Below, in pieces: positions 1-9,414 of a stretch of DNA of 64,000 nucleotides. The DNA is from Streptomyces liangshanensis (GTDB taxonomy: Bacteria; Actinomycetota; Actinomycetes; Streptomycetales; Streptomycetaceae). The stretch spans positions 7,633,501 to 7,697,500 of the forward strand of contig NZ_CP050177.1 in the NCBI RefSeq assembly GCF_011694815.1, in the 5' to 3' direction. The stretch's first letter is position 1. Each line of letters opens with the position of its first letter. The notes beneath the pieces were generated by a model. That model worked only from the letters and a program-made list of their open reading frames with translations. It made no database searches and was not told the origin of the DNA. Both the position numbers and the translations under genes were made by a program.

Positions 1-696
1 GCCGACACCCGCGACCGCGCCGCCTTCGAGGAGTTGCTGACCATGGCCGACGTCGTGGTCAGCGGCTACCGGCCGGGCGCCCTGGACCGCTTCGGCCTCG
101 CCCCGGAGGCCCTCGCCGAACGCCGGCCGGGACTGGTCGTCGCCCAGCTGTCGGCCTGGGGCGACACGGGGCCGTGGGCCGGCCGGCGCGGGTTCGACAG
201 CCTCGTCCAGGTCGCGACCGGGATCGCGGTGGAGGAGGGCTCCGCCGAACGGCCTGGCGCCCTCCCGGCGCAGGCGCTGGACCACGGTACGGGCTACCTG
301 CTCGCCGCCGCGGTGCTCAGGGCCCTCACCGAACAGCTCGGCGGGGCGGGCGCGTTGTGCGTACGGCCGGTCCTGGCCCGCACGGCCCACTGGCTCCTGC
401 ACGACCTGCGCGACGCGGGCGATCTGCGCGACACCGGCGACCCGCATGACCCGCGCGACCTCCCCCCGGCCGCCGCCCAGCCGCGAGACGCCCGACCCCC
501 CGCCCCGTACGACCCGGATCACGCCTCCCAGTGGCTCACCGAGACGGACAGCCCGCTCGGCCGACTCCGGTACGCCGAGCCGCCGGTCACCCTCGACGGC
601 GGCCCCCAGGACTGGGCCCGGCCGCCGGGGCCCTCGGGTACGGACGACCCGGTGTGGCGCGCGAGCGCTCAGGGCCGCGCCGGCGGCGACAGGTAG
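1..696 (+). CDS. CaiB/BaiF family CoA-transferase, C-terminal part (5' end outside window)
   Basis: The frame is open from base 1 to a TAG at 694-696, so only the C-terminal part of the protein is here. Class III (CaiB/BaiF) CoA-transferases move CoA between organic acids. The stretch VVVSGYRPGALDRFGL followed by QLSAWGDTGPWAGRRGFDSLVQ is the usual core of this family, and a later DHGTGYLLAAAVLRAL helix also fits. The final ~90 residues are Asp/Pro/Arg-rich and look poorly conserved. The 3' end overlaps the convergent membrane-protein gene by 28 bases. Family assignment is firm; the substrate cannot be told. Confidence 0.85.
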   Translation, partial: ADTRDRAAFEELLTMADVVVSGYRPGALDRFGLAPEALAERRPGLVVAQLSAWGDTGPWAGRRGFDSLVQVATGIAVEEGSAERPGALPAQALDHGTGYLLAAAVLRALTEQLGGAGALCVRPVLARTAHWLLHDLRDAGDLRDTGDPHDPRDLPPAAAQPRDARPPAPYDPDHASQWLTETDSPLGRLRYAEPPVTLDGGPQDWARPPGPSGTDDPVWRASAQGRAGGDR

Positions 697-2180
697 ACGC
701 GCGACGCGGCCTGCCCCGGCAGCGCCGGCAGCGGAGCCGACCGCCACCCCCGCGCGTACCCGGGCACGGGCCTGCCCGGGGCCACCAGCACCCCCAACGG
801 CTGCCGCGCGGCCAGCTCCAGCAGACCCGCACGCGAGATGCTGCCGTCGTGACCGGCGAGCTGCCGCGACGAGCAGCCCGCCTGGAAGCCGATCCGCACG
901 GACTCGTTCCCGGTCACCGTGCACGGCGGCCGGACCCCCTGGCGGTGCAGCTCGGCGGAGATCCGGGCCAGCGCCTCCCGGGTGGCGCGGCTGCGCGACA
1001 CGAGCCGGTCCGCCGTCACGTACTGCGACACCCCGTGGGTCAGCAGGACCACGGCGATCACCGCGACGGCCATCGGCCGCAGCACCGGCCGCGCCGTCGT
1101 GACGAACCGACAGAGGCAGAACGCGACCGGCAGCGCGAGCAGCGCGTACGTCGGCAGCAGGAACCGCGCCGCCGCGTAGTCGATCGTCAGCAGGTACGGC
1201 AGCGCGAGGACCAGCCCCGTGAGGGCCGGCAGGAGCACGACGGCCCGCAGCGGGGTGCGCGCGGCCGCCCGCACCCCGCCGGCCGCGAGAACGGGCAGGG
1301 CGAACCACCACAGCGCGGTGGCCGGGTCGCGCCACCGCATGTCGCACGGCCGGCACAGCGACCGCCCCTCCAGCGCCCGCAGTTGGTGACCGAAGGCGGG
1401 ATGCCAGCCCAGGCCGCCCTGGATCTCACCGGCACGGTGCAACCGGGCGGCGAGCCCGCCGTACGACACGTACGCCTCGACCACCCACGCGGAGGCCCCG
1501 GCGGCCGCGCCCGCGGCCAGGATCACCAGGACGGCCGGGCGGCGCCAGGACCGTACGCACAGCGCGGCCACCGCGAGCGGCGCGACCAGCCAGCACGCGT
1601 CGGTGGGGCGCATCAGCGCCGCCACCGCGACCGCGCAGCCCAGCCCGACCCGCGCCGCGCGGTCCCCGGGGTCCAGCACGGCGCGCAGGAAGCAGCCGGT
1701 CGCCCCGAGCGCCGCGAACGCGACCCACAGGTTGGGCATGACCTGGGGTCCGTAGAAGAGCGTGATCCACAGCGTCGCGAACAGCGCCCCGGCGAGCGCG
1801 ACCACCGGGACCGGCAGCAGCCGCCGCCACACCTGGAGCCCCAGGAACAGCGCGCCGCCGGACAGCAGGGCGAGGTAGCCGCGCAGCACGTCCACCGACG
1901 TGGTGAACGCGGCCACGGGCGCCACCAGGAAGCTGATGCCACGGGCGCGCGGCGCGCTGAAGAACGCCGCGGGCGCCTGCGGGCTCACCTGGCTGACGTA
2001 CACCGTCTCGTCCCACCCCAGCCCCACGCCGGGCATCATCAGGACCGCCTGCGCGGCCACGAACGCCCCCGCGACCACCACGAACGCCAGCGGCGGACGC
2101 GCGGCACGCCCACCGCCCCGGTCCGCGTCGGCACGAGGATCCTTCTCCGGCAGGTCCGTGGCGAGAGACGCTTGCTGCAT
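669..2180 (-). CDS. Polytopic membrane protein, GT-C/GT39-like glycosyltransferase
   Basis: A 503-residue protein with about ten to twelve hydrophobic segments. After a short polar N-terminus and a first membrane helix (about residues 31-50) comes GWDET with acidic residues at 57-58, in the first extracytoplasmic loop. That is where GT-C fold enzymes (PMT/ArnT-like, using lipid-phosphate sugars) carry their catalytic acidic pair. A soluble C-terminal part with Cys pairs follows the last helices. The gene stands alone, convergent with the CoA-transferase and divergent from the DUF1275 gene. A membrane sugar transferase is inferred from architecture; donor and acceptor are unknown. Confidence 0.65.
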   Translation of the reverse strand: MQQASLATDLPEKDPRADADRGGGRAARPPLAFVVVAGAFVAAQAVLMMPGVGLGWDETVYVSQVSPQAPAAFFSAPRARGISFLVAPVAAFTTSVDVLRGYLALLSGGALFLGLQVWRRLLPVPVVALAGALFATLWITLFYGPQVMPNLWVAFAALGATGCFLRAVLDPGDRAARVGLGCAVAVAALMRPTDACWLVAPLAVAALCVRSWRRPAVLVILAAGAAAGASAWVVEAYVSYGGLAARLHRAGEIQGGLGWHPAFGHQLRALEGRSLCRPCDMRWRDPATALWWFALPVLAAGGVRAAARTPLRAVVLLPALTGLVLALPYLLTIDYAAARFLLPTYALLALPVAFCLCRFVTTARPVLRPMAVAVIAVVLLTHGVSQYVTADRLVSRSRATREALARISAELHRQGVRPPCTVTGNESVRIGFQAGCSSRQLAGHDGSISRAGLLELAARQPLGVLVAPGRPVPGYARGWRSAPLPALPGQAASRVYLSPPARP

Positions 2181-2451
2181 GGCGCCACGCTGGGCCCGGA
2201 GCGCCCTCCACGGCGTGCGACACCTGCGGGCGTTCGAATGATCGCCCCCGAAAGGACCCCGGCCGTCGTCCGTCCGAGCGAACCGCCGGCCCGCGCCCCC
2301 GTACCGTCGTCGGCCCTCTGCCCGTGAGGCCGCCCGATTTACTCAAAGAAGTCCCGCACATGGGTCTTGTGCGCTGGACAGACCGTCATGAACTTCCCAG
2401 ACTTCCCCTGGTGGCCTCCCGGCCGCCACTCGTGAACAAGGGAGCGTGCTG

Positions 2452-3186
2452 GTGTCGGTCATCCTTCGGGACGTGTGGTCGACCCTGGTGCCGGGACGGG
2501 ACGAGAAGCACGGCCCCCTGCCCCCGCTGCTGATCGGCCTCACGGTGCTCACCGGCCTGGTGGACGCGTTCAGTTACCTCGTCCTCGGTCACGTCTTCGT
2601 GGCGAACATGACGGGCAACGTCGTCTTCATGGCCTTCGCCGTCCTCGGGGCGCCCGGATTCTCCGTCGCCGCCTCCGCCACCGCGCTCGGCGCGTTCGTC
2701 GTCGGCGCGCTGGCCGGCGGACGCCTCGCCCACCAGGTTCGCCGGCACCGGGGGAAGCTGCTGTACGCGGCCCTCGGCGTGGAGGCGGTGCTCGTCCTGG
2801 TCGCGTACGCCATCGCCCAGTTGGTGGACTCGCCGTCCTCGGGGGGCGCCCGCTACGTCCTCATCGTGCTGCTCGGCCTGGCGTTGGGGGTGCAGAACGC
2901 CGCCGTACGGGCGCTGGCGGTCCCCGACCTGACCACTACGGTCCTCACGCTCACGATCACCGGGATGGCCGCGGACAGCCGCCCGGCCGGCGGGTCCGGC
3001 GGCAAGATCGGCAGGCGCTCCCTGTCGGCGGTGTCCATGTTCCTGGGCGCCCTGATCGGCGCCGCCACCGTCCTGCACGCCGACGACGCGCTGCCGTTGC
3101 TGATCGGCGGGCTGCTGCTGGTGCTGTCGTTCCTTGCGGCGTTCTCCCTGCCGCACGCGAGGGAGGCGTGGGTCGGCGAGGACTGA
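2452..3186 (+). CDS. DUF1275 (YoaK-like) membrane protein
   Basis: About 244 residues with six predicted membrane segments. The motif FSYLVLGHVFVANMTGNVV near the N-terminus and the later GVQNAAVRAL segment are hallmarks of the DUF1275/YoaK family, whose function is not established. GTG at 2452 is chosen because AGGGAG at 2438-2443 then lies at normal distance; GTG at 2446 would sit almost on top of it. The gene is monocistronic and diverges from the GT-C-like gene. Confidence 0.8.
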   Translation: MSVILRDVWSTLVPGRDEKHGPLPPLLIGLTVLTGLVDAFSYLVLGHVFVANMTGNVVFMAFAVLGAPGFSVAASATALGAFVVGALAGGRLAHQVRRHRGKLLYAALGVEAVLVLVAYAIAQLVDSPSSGGARYVLIVLLGLALGVQNAAVRALAVPDLTTTVLTLTITGMAADSRPAGGSGGKIGRRSLSAVSMFLGALIGAATVLHADDALPLLIGGLLLVLSFLAAFSLPHAREAWVGED

Positions 3187-3213
3187 CGCCGCCACCCGCG
3201 CGGGGAAGGGCGG

Positions 3214-3663
3214 TCAGGAGGTGGGGGTAGCGGTGTTCGGCGTGGCCGCGAGGAGCCGCCGCCGTGTCTCCTTCTCCTGCGCCCGACGGGCCGTCACATC
3301 GCGGATCACGGCGCCGACATGGCCTGCGGTCCCGTCGGGAGCGGTCAGCAGCACCACGCTGAACTCGATCGACACCGTGCTGCCGTCCGCGGTCAGCGCG
3401 GGTACGGCGAGGAGGTCGTCGTCCCCGTACTTGCTGGTCCCGGAGGCCATGGCCGCGACAAAGCCGTCCCAGTGCCGCTGCCGGTGCTTCTCGGGGATGA
3501 TCACGTCCAGGTTGCGGCCGTCCACCTCGGCCGCCGTGTAGCCGAAGATCCGCTCCGCGCCCCGGTTCCAGTACCGGATCAGCCCCTCACGGTCGATGAT
3601 CACGATGCCGTCGGGGGCCTGCTCCGTCATCGCCAGTACGACGTCGGGGTCCAGGTCTGCCAT
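3214..3663 (-). CDS. Single PAS-domain sensory protein
   Basis: A 149-residue protein that is almost entirely one PAS domain: EQAPDGIVIIDREGLIRYWNRGAERIFGY, then the GRNLDVIIP segment and a PAC-like end (GAVIRDVTARR). No kinase, cyclase or HTH output domain follows, so it may pass its signal by protein contact or be a ligand sensor. The start ATG at 3663 has GGAGG four bases upstream. It is convergent with the DUF1275 gene and divergent from the ACT-domain gene. Confidence 0.8.
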   Translation of the reverse strand: MADLDPDVVLAMTEQAPDGIVIIDREGLIRYWNRGAERIFGYTAAEVDGRNLDVIIPEKHRQRHWDGFVAAMASGTSKYGDDDLLAVPALTADGSTVSIEFSVVLLTAPDGTAGHVGAVIRDVTARRAQEKETRRRLLAATPNTATPTS

Positions 3664-3795
3664 GTCGCCTCCGAGATAGAGCATTCCGGTCAGGGTCGTG
3701 GACGCCGATCCCGACCGCGAGTGTATACAGTCGACCATGCGCGCGGCGAGGCCCCTGCCCTGACGCGGGGTCCGTCGCGGCCTAAGCTGCTGGTC

Positions 3796-4236
3796 ATGAG
3801 CGGTGAGACGGACCTGCGCGCGTTGCTGAGCGGCATGCGCCCCGAACTGAACCCCGGACGCTACGTGTTCACGACCGTCGCGCACCCCGTCACGTCCGAC
3901 GGCCCGGCCGGGATACCGCCCGGCGTGCCACTCGGTGTGACACCCGTCGTGACCGTCGCCGAACCGGAGGGGCTGACCCTGGTCGCCCGCCTGGAGGAGG
4001 CGGAGGCGGCGGGACTGCCGTACGACTACGTCGCGGGGTGGATCACCCTGCGCGTGCACTCCGCCCTGGAGGCGGTCGGCCTGACCGCCGCGGTCGCCCA
4101 GGAGCTGGCCTCGGCGGGCGTCAGCTGCAACGTGGTCGCGGGATTCCACCACGACCACCTCTTCGTCCCGTACGAGAGGGCCGCCGACGCCGTCGGGCTG
4201 CTGGAGCGCCTCGCGGACCGGCCGGACCGGCTCTAG
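3796..4236 (+). CDS. ACT-domain protein (small ligand-binding)
   Basis: A 146-residue protein. The N-terminal half is RALLSGMRPELNPGRYVF followed by VTPVVTVAEPEGLTLV, and the C-terminal half is WITLRVHSALEAVGLTAAVAQELASAGVSCNVVAGFHHDHLFVP split over a beta-alpha-beta pattern. This two-part layout is that of the short ACT proteins (ACT_7 plus DUF2241-like N-terminus) common in Streptomyces, thought to bind amino acids. No neighbour indicates the ligand. A strong hairpin follows the stop. Confidence 0.75.
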   Translation: MSGETDLRALLSGMRPELNPGRYVFTTVAHPVTSDGPAGIPPGVPLGVTPVVTVAEPEGLTLVARLEEAEAAGLPYDYVAGWITLRVHSALEAVGLTAAVAQELASAGVSCNVVAGFHHDHLFVPYERAADAVGLLERLADRPDRL

Positions 4237-4240
4237 GGCC

Positions 4241-4264
4241 GCCCCGGGCCCGCACGCCCGGGGC
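4241..4264. terminator. Bidirectional terminator hairpin
   Basis: Perfect 9-bp inverted repeat (GCCCCGGGC / GCCCGGGGC) with a 6-base loop between the convergent ACT-domain and SpoIIE-type genes. It has no T tract, as is normal for Streptomyces terminators. Confidence 0.7.
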
Positions 4265-4308
4265 GCGACAGCTGACAGCCCTCCGGGTGCCGATCCCCGA
4301 CCCACGTC

Positions 4309-6837
4309 TCAGGAACCGGGCGGCAGCTCCAGCTCGGCCCAGACGATCTTCCCGTCGGCCGTGAGGCGGCTGCCCCAGCGGTCCGCCAGCGAGGAGACGA
4401 GCAGCAGCCCCCACCCGGACTCGCTGAGCCCGCGCGGGCGGCGCAGACGCGGCGCGCTGGTGTCGGCGTCGGAGACCTCGCACACCAGCGAGTGGTGCCG
4501 GATCAGGCGGAGCCGTACCGTACCCGTGCCGTAGCGCAGCGCGTTGGTGACCAGCTCGCTCACGACCAGCTCCGCCGTCTCGGCGAGGTGCCCGAGGCCC
4601 CACGACGTGAGCCGGTCGGTGGTGCGGGAGCGCGCGTCGGCGACGGCGGCGGGGTCGCGCGTCAGGTCGAACGAGGCCACCTGGTCCGCGTCGAGCGTGC
4701 GGGTACGGGCCAGCAGGAGGGCCACGTCGTCCTCCGAGGGCGCCGTCGTGGCCGCCCGCCCGAGAGCCGCGCCGGCGGGCCACGCGGTGCGCGCCGTCAT
4801 GGTCGCGACCACCTCGTCGCAGAGGTCCTCCAGGGAGGTCCCGGTCCGGGACAGGGCCGTGCCCAGCCGGGCGAGCCCGGCGTCGATGTCGGCCTCGCGG
4901 CTCTCGACCAGCCCGTCGGAGTACAGGGCGATCACACTGCCCGGCGCGAGCTCCAGCTCGACGGACTCGAAGGACGCCAGACCGAGGCCGATCGGCGTAC
5001 CCGCCGGCAGGTCGGGGAACGTGACCTGCCCGTCCGGGCCCACGATCGCGGGCGGCGGATGCCCGGCCAGCGCCACGGTGCAGCACCGGCCGACGGGGTC
5101 GTACACGGCGTACACACACGTGCCACTCATGACCGGGGTGGTGAAGTCCCGGTCCCCGGCGTCCCCTTCGGACAGGTGGACGATCAACTCGTCCAGCCGG
5201 GCGAGCAGTTCGTCGGGCGGCAGGTCCATGTCCGCCAGCGTCCGCACCGCCGTGCGGAGTTGGCCCATCGTCGCGGCGGCGGCGATGCCGTGCCCGACGA
5301 CGTCACCGACCACCAGGGCGACCCGGGCACCCGGCAGGGGGATCACGTCGAACCAGTCCCCGCCGACGCCCTCGCGCACGTCGGTGGGCAGGTAGCGCGA
5401 CGCGATCTCGACGGCGCTGCCGCCCGAGAGGAAGCGGGGGAGCAGGCTGCGTTGCAGGGCGAGGGCGGCGGTCCGCTCCTGCGTGTACCGGCGCGCGTTG
5501 TCCAGGCTGAGCGAGGCACGGGCGCCGAGATCCTCGGCGAGGAGGAGATCGTCCCTGGTGAACGGGGCGAGGTTCTCCGTACGGACGAAGACGGCCACGC
5601 CCAGCACCGTGCCGCGCGCCTGGAGCGGGACGACGATCAGTGAGTGCATGCCGGTCGCCGCGATGGCCCGGGCCCGGTCCGGGTCGTGGTCGAGCCAGGT
5701 GCCCGGGGAGGTGTCCAGCTCCGGTTCGAAGTGGGACGTCCGCGACGCGAGGGCCTTGGTGAACGGCGAGGACGGCGGGACGAACACCGCTTCCCCGACC
5801 GGCCACAACGACTCGGGCAGCGCCGGGTGGATGGAGGCCACGCCCGCCCGCCGGAAGACCGGGATGCTCTGCGCGGTGGCGGCGAGCCGGCCGAGCGGCT
5901 CGCTGCCGAGTGGCTCGCTGCTGAGCGGGACCGAGTCGGCCAGGTCGACGGTGACGTAGTCGGCGAGGAGCGGCACCGCGACGTCGGCCAGCTCCTGGGC
6001 GGTGTGCATGACGTCGAGCGTCGTCCCGATCCGCGTACCCGCCTCGCCGAGGACCGCGAGGCGCTCCCGCGCCCAACTGCCGCTGACGTCAACCGACATG
6101 GCGCACACGCCCAGAGGCCGCCCGTCCTCCCCGTCCAGGCGGAAGTAGGAGCACGAGAACACCCCCTGAGGGATCCCGCCCGGGGCGATCCACCGGGAGG
6201 CGTGGTCGACCACCGGTACGCCCGTGTCGAGAACGCGCTCCATCACCGCCTCGACGGCCGCCGTCTCGCCGGTGTCGTGCGTCTCGGTCACCCGCCGTCC
6301 CAGGCGCTCCCGGCGCGGGACTCCGTCCTGCGCCTCCGCCGCGCCGTTCAGCCACACGCACCGCAGCGCGCGGTCCCAGAAGGACAGGCCGATAGGGGAG
6401 CGCGCGAGGAGGGCCGCCTCGGCCGTGGCCGCCGGGCCGGGGGAGGAGAGGGCGTCGGACAGCTCGGCCGCCGAGACCAACCAGTCGGTCCCGCCGTTCC
6501 CGGTGGACATCGGAGACACGTGCAGCAGCAGTGTGACCCCATGACCCTCGCCGTGACGGATCTCGGCCATCCCGGTCCACGGCTCCCGCTCTGCGGCGCG
6601 AGCCGCCCAGGGCCCGGGAGCGGGCGATGCGCCGGAAGGCATCAGCAGCCGCCCGGCGGGCCGGCCCACGACGTCGCCGGCCCGGCGCCCGACCAGGCCC
6701 TCGGCGGCCTTCGTCCACCCGACGACGGTCCCGTCCGCGGCGATCACGCCGACCGCCACGAAGGGCCCGGCCGCCGGTCCGCCCGCAAGCGGCCCACGAT
6801 CGGGCGCCACCCCGTCGAAACCCGCCATCACCGGCAT
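4309..6837 (-). CDS. PAS-GAF-PP2C (SpoIIE) phosphatase with C-terminal HATPase_c
   Basis: About 842 residues. An N-terminal PAS domain (roughly 25-125) and a second PAS-like region (140-255) are followed by a GAF domain (265-450), a SpoIIE-type PP2C phosphatase domain (about 460-680; GVGGDWFDV, VVGDVVGHG, AGHPPP, SEDDVALLL) and an anti-sigma-type HATPase domain (about 700-840; VVSELVTNALRYG, SESGWGLLLV). Such proteins act in partner-switching control of alternative sigma factors by dephosphorylating anti-anti-sigma factors and phosphorylating or binding partners. The start is uncertain: ATG 6837 or ATG 6828, neither with a good ribosome site. A short SEPLG repeat sits in the GAF region. Confidence 0.9.
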   Translation of the reverse strand: MPVMAGFDGVAPDRGPLAGGPAAGPFVAVGVIAADGTVVGWTKAAEGLVGRRAGDVVGRPAGRLLMPSGASPAPGPWAARAAEREPWTGMAEIRHGEGHGVTLLLHVSPMSTGNGGTDWLVSAAELSDALSSPGPAATAEAALLARSPIGLSFWDRALRCVWLNGAAEAQDGVPRRERLGRRVTETHDTGETAAVEAVMERVLDTGVPVVDHASRWIAPGGIPQGVFSCSYFRLDGEDGRPLGVCAMSVDVSGSWARERLAVLGEAGTRIGTTLDVMHTAQELADVAVPLLADYVTVDLADSVPLSSEPLGSEPLGRLAATAQSIPVFRRAGVASIHPALPESLWPVGEAVFVPPSSPFTKALASRTSHFEPELDTSPGTWLDHDPDRARAIAATGMHSLIVVPLQARGTVLGVAVFVRTENLAPFTRDDLLLAEDLGARASLSLDNARRYTQERTAALALQRSLLPRFLSGGSAVEIASRYLPTDVREGVGGDWFDVIPLPGARVALVVGDVVGHGIAAAATMGQLRTAVRTLADMDLPPDELLARLDELIVHLSEGDAGDRDFTTPVMSGTCVYAVYDPVGRCCTVALAGHPPPAIVGPDGQVTFPDLPAGTPIGLGLASFESVELELAPGSVIALYSDGLVESREADIDAGLARLGTALSRTGTSLEDLCDEVVATMTARTAWPAGAALGRAATTAPSEDDVALLLARTRTLDADQVASFDLTRDPAAVADARSRTTDRLTSWGLGHLAETAELVVSELVTNALRYGTGTVRLRLIRHHSLVCEVSDADTSAPRLRRPRGLSESGWGLLLVSSLADRWGSRLTADGKIVWAELELPPGS

Positions 6838-7014
6838 CCCATCGACTCGCGTATGTCCCCTTCGCGGTATTTCATTCTCCGCCTCATACCCCGCACGGCG
6901 GCGAAAATAGGTGGTATGACCAGGATAGGTGTCGGGAATACGAGCGCGCGGCGAGGCCCGTGGCCGCGGCGGGCGAGGTGAGGCCGGCGGGCTCCGACGG
7001 GTAGAACGGCCGCC

Positions 7015-7360
7015 ACGACGGTCTTCTACTGCGCGAAGTGTGGGGAGGAGCTCGCCACCGGACTGGTGGCACTGCCCACGGTCCCCGGCCGGCTCCTGAA
7101 GGAGCGGGACCGCGACCGGAGGACAAGGCTGGCCCCCTCGACGGTGCCGCGCGGCCGGAGCCCACTGGGGCTGCTGCGGCCCGCTGGGCACGGGAGGACG
7201 GAACATGGCCTGCGGCTGCGGGACGCTCGTCGCCACCCTCGTCGCCGACTGCATGGGCCCGTACGAGCTGCACCTCGATCCGGTGCGCGTGTACCTGTAC
7301 GCGAGCGAACGTCCCACCCCGGGAGCCCAAGACGCCGAAGACGTCGACGCCGCCGGGTAG
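7015..7360 (+). pseudogene. Broken small zinc-ribbon protein gene
   Basis: Two parts of one protein lie in different frames. Frame 1 from 7015 reads TTVFYCAKCGEELATGLVAL, the N-terminal CxxC ribbon of a short actinobacterial family, but there is no start codon (an ACG stands where Met is expected) and a TGA lies upstream at 6979. The C-terminal half is in frame 2, about 7140-7360, reading GCCGPLGTGGRNMACGCGTL then VATLVADC, the second ribbon. The linker seems shortened. An ATG at 7205 with GGGAGGA upstream could still make a 51-residue remnant. I recall the family from Streptomyces proteins but cannot name a function. Confidence 0.6.
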
Positions 7361-7480
7361 AGCGGGCGGCTCGGGTCGAGACAGGGCGACACCTGTTCAG
7401 GTAGTGTCGCCGCTGTCCATGATCGTGCCAGGCGCGCGGCGCGCGGCACGAGACACCCGGAACGAGAGAGCGAGCAGACG

Positions 7481-8479
7481 ATGCGCGGAGTCGTAGTACG
7501 AGAGTTCGGCGGTCCGGAGCGACTGGAACCCACCGAACTCCCCGAACCCACCCCGGGCCAGGGGGAGATCGTCCTCGCGGTCGAGGCCGCCGGCGTCAAC
7601 CGCGCCGACGTGCTCGCCCGCGCCGGGAAGTACCACCGCGCCGGCAGCCCGCCGCTGCGCCTCGGTCTCGAAGGCGCGGGAACGGTCGTCGCGGTCGCCG
7701 ACGACGTGACCGACGTGGCCGTCGGGCAGCGCGTCCTGGCCTTCGGCGCGACCAACGAACCGGGCTTCTACGCCGAGCGGGTATCGATCGCGGCGAGCCA
7801 GACGGTGCCCGTTCCCGACGAGGTCGACAGCCTCAGCGCCGCCGCCCTGCCCACCGCGTGGCTGTCCGCCTGGTACACCCTGAAGACCCTCGCCCGCCTG
7901 GAGGCCGGCGAGACCGTCCTCGTCCACGCCGGCGCGAGCGGCGTCGGCAGCGCGGCCGTACAGATCGCCGTGGACGCGGGAGCCACCGTGATCGCCACGG
8001 CCGGATCCCCCGAGAAGCGGGAATGGGTCGAGTCCCTGGGCGCCCACCACGTCCTGGACTCGCGGGGCCCGACCTCCGCCGAACGCGTCCGGCAGGTGCT
8101 CGACCTCACCGGCAGCAAGGGCGCGGACGTCGTCCTGGACACCGTCGGCGGCGCCATCTTCAGCGAGAGCCTGCTGGTCGCGGGCAACGCGGGGCGCGTC
8201 ATCGCCATGGCCAACGTGGCGCTCGAACCGAGCACCATCGACACCCGCGACTTCTACCCGAAGAACATCCGCATCTTCGGCTTCCAGATCACCGCCCTCA
8301 AGGAGGACGGCTACGACCCCCGCCCCGACCTGCGCGAACTCCTCGCGGGCCTGGCCGAGGGGCGGTTCAGCGTCCCCATCGACGCCACCTACGACCTCGC
8401 CGAGGCCGGGAAGGCGCACGCCCACCTGGAGGACCGCTCCATCCGGGGCAAGGTGCTGCTCACCGCCGGGGAGCAGTGA
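7481..8479 (+). CDS. Zinc-independent quinone oxidoreductase (MDR family, zeta-crystallin-like)
   Basis: A 332-residue medium-chain dehydrogenase/reductase. The N-terminal GroES-like half has AAGVNRADVLARAGKY, where the Asn-Arg pair replaces the catalytic zinc ligands, so the enzyme is of the NADPH quinone reductase type. The nucleotide-binding motif AGASGVGSAAVQ is near residue 150. It should reduce quinones or enals with NADPH. It is a single gene that ends just before the convergent CGNR gene. Confidence 0.88.
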   Translation: MRGVVVREFGGPERLEPTELPEPTPGQGEIVLAVEAAGVNRADVLARAGKYHRAGSPPLRLGLEGAGTVVAVADDVTDVAVGQRVLAFGATNEPGFYAERVSIAASQTVPVPDEVDSLSAAALPTAWLSAWYTLKTLARLEAGETVLVHAGASGVGSAAVQIAVDAGATVIATAGSPEKREWVESLGAHHVLDSRGPTSAERVRQVLDLTGSKGADVVLDTVGGAIFSESLLVAGNAGRVIAMANVALEPSTIDTRDFYPKNIRIFGFQITALKEDGYDPRPDLRELLAGLAEGRFSVPIDATYDLAEAGKAHAHLEDRSIRGKVLLTAGEQ

Positions 8480-8501
8480 CGGCGGGACGCGGGCCGGAAG
8501 G

Positions 8502-9143
8502 TCAGGCGCGCCGCGCGGTACGCGAGCGGTAGCCCGCCACCTTGGCGAGGTTGCCGCAGCGTTCCATGGAGCACCAACGGCGCCGCCTGGCCTGTGAATC
8601 GTCCAGGAAGAGCAGGGTGCAGACGGGATTCTCGCACTCCTTGACCCGGGCCAGCAGGGGGCTGCCCAGCAGAGTGACCGTGTCGCGCGCGACGGTCGAC
8701 AGGGCCGCCCCCACGACGTCCTCGCCGGACCACCCGGTGGCCGCCGCGGGCCCCTCGGGCGGTGTCCAGGTCAGCCGCGGTACGAGGTCGGGCGCGGCGG
8801 CGAAGCCGTTCACGAGCGCCACGTCCGCCGGGTCCGGCGCGCGGCCCTCCGGCTCCGCGCGGACGAGCCGGTACGCCGACTCACGCAGACCGCGCGCCCG
8901 CTCCAGCTCCGCGTCCGTCACCCGCATCGTCGTGGTCGGCGCGGTGAGTCCCGACTCCGAGAACCACCGGACGAGGGACTCCGGATCCGGCAGCCGCTCC
9001 AGGTCCAGGCTGCCGCGCCGCCCCACCGTCGCCGCGAAGTCCAGGCACGGCCGCCCGCCGACGAACACGAACGCGGCCGACGTCTCGGCGACCCCGCGCG
9101 GCGCCACCGAGCCCCCCGCCGTACCGCCTGCCGTGTTTCCCAT
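8502..9143 (-). CDS. CGNR zinc-finger transcriptional regulator
   Basis: A 213-residue protein with the N-terminal ABATE-like domain (FVGGRPCLDFAATVGRRGSLDLE) and a C-terminal CGNR zinc finger in which CENPVC, WCSMERCGN and the Arg-rich tail supply the metal ligands and probably contact DNA. ATG 9143 is chosen for GGTGGGAG upstream. The gene is convergent with the quinone reductase. The family are DNA-binding regulators; no target is evident. Confidence 0.85.
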   Translation of the reverse strand: MGNTAGGTAGGSVAPRGVAETSAAFVFVGGRPCLDFAATVGRRGSLDLERLPDPESLVRWFSESGLTAPTTTMRVTDAELERARGLRESAYRLVRAEPEGRAPDPADVALVNGFAAAPDLVPRLTWTPPEGPAAATGWSGEDVVGAALSTVARDTVTLLGSPLLARVKECENPVCTLLFLDDSQARRRRWCSMERCGNLAKVAGYRSRTARRA

Positions 9144-9414
9144 CCTGGCTCCCACCTGTTCTCCCGACACTTGCTCCCCGCCTGTTCCCCGCCCGTTTCC
9201 CCGCCCTGGGGCGAGGCTACCTCCTGGCGCGGGACCGACACTGGTTGAAGCGGTCGTCCCAGGTCCGGGCAACCCCCAACAGACCGCGGACCCCCCAGAT
9301 TTCCGGGATACCCCTGGCCGGCGACGTACACGATCATGAGCACGGTCCCGGACCGGGATCGTCCGGGGCCGGAACCTTCGTACCCCCACTCATTCCGACC
9401 AGCAGGAGTTGTTC

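Noticed and set aside
531..2327. Long plus-strand open frame across the membrane-protein gene
   Set aside because: It is rich in Arg, Gln, His and Pro with no hydrophobic or domain pattern and lies antisense to a clear polytopic membrane protein. High GC leaves such frames open by chance.
5880..5935. Short SEPLG tandem repeat in the SpoIIE-type gene
   Set aside because: Only two near-copies in a surface loop; recorded with the gene but not enough for a separate finding.
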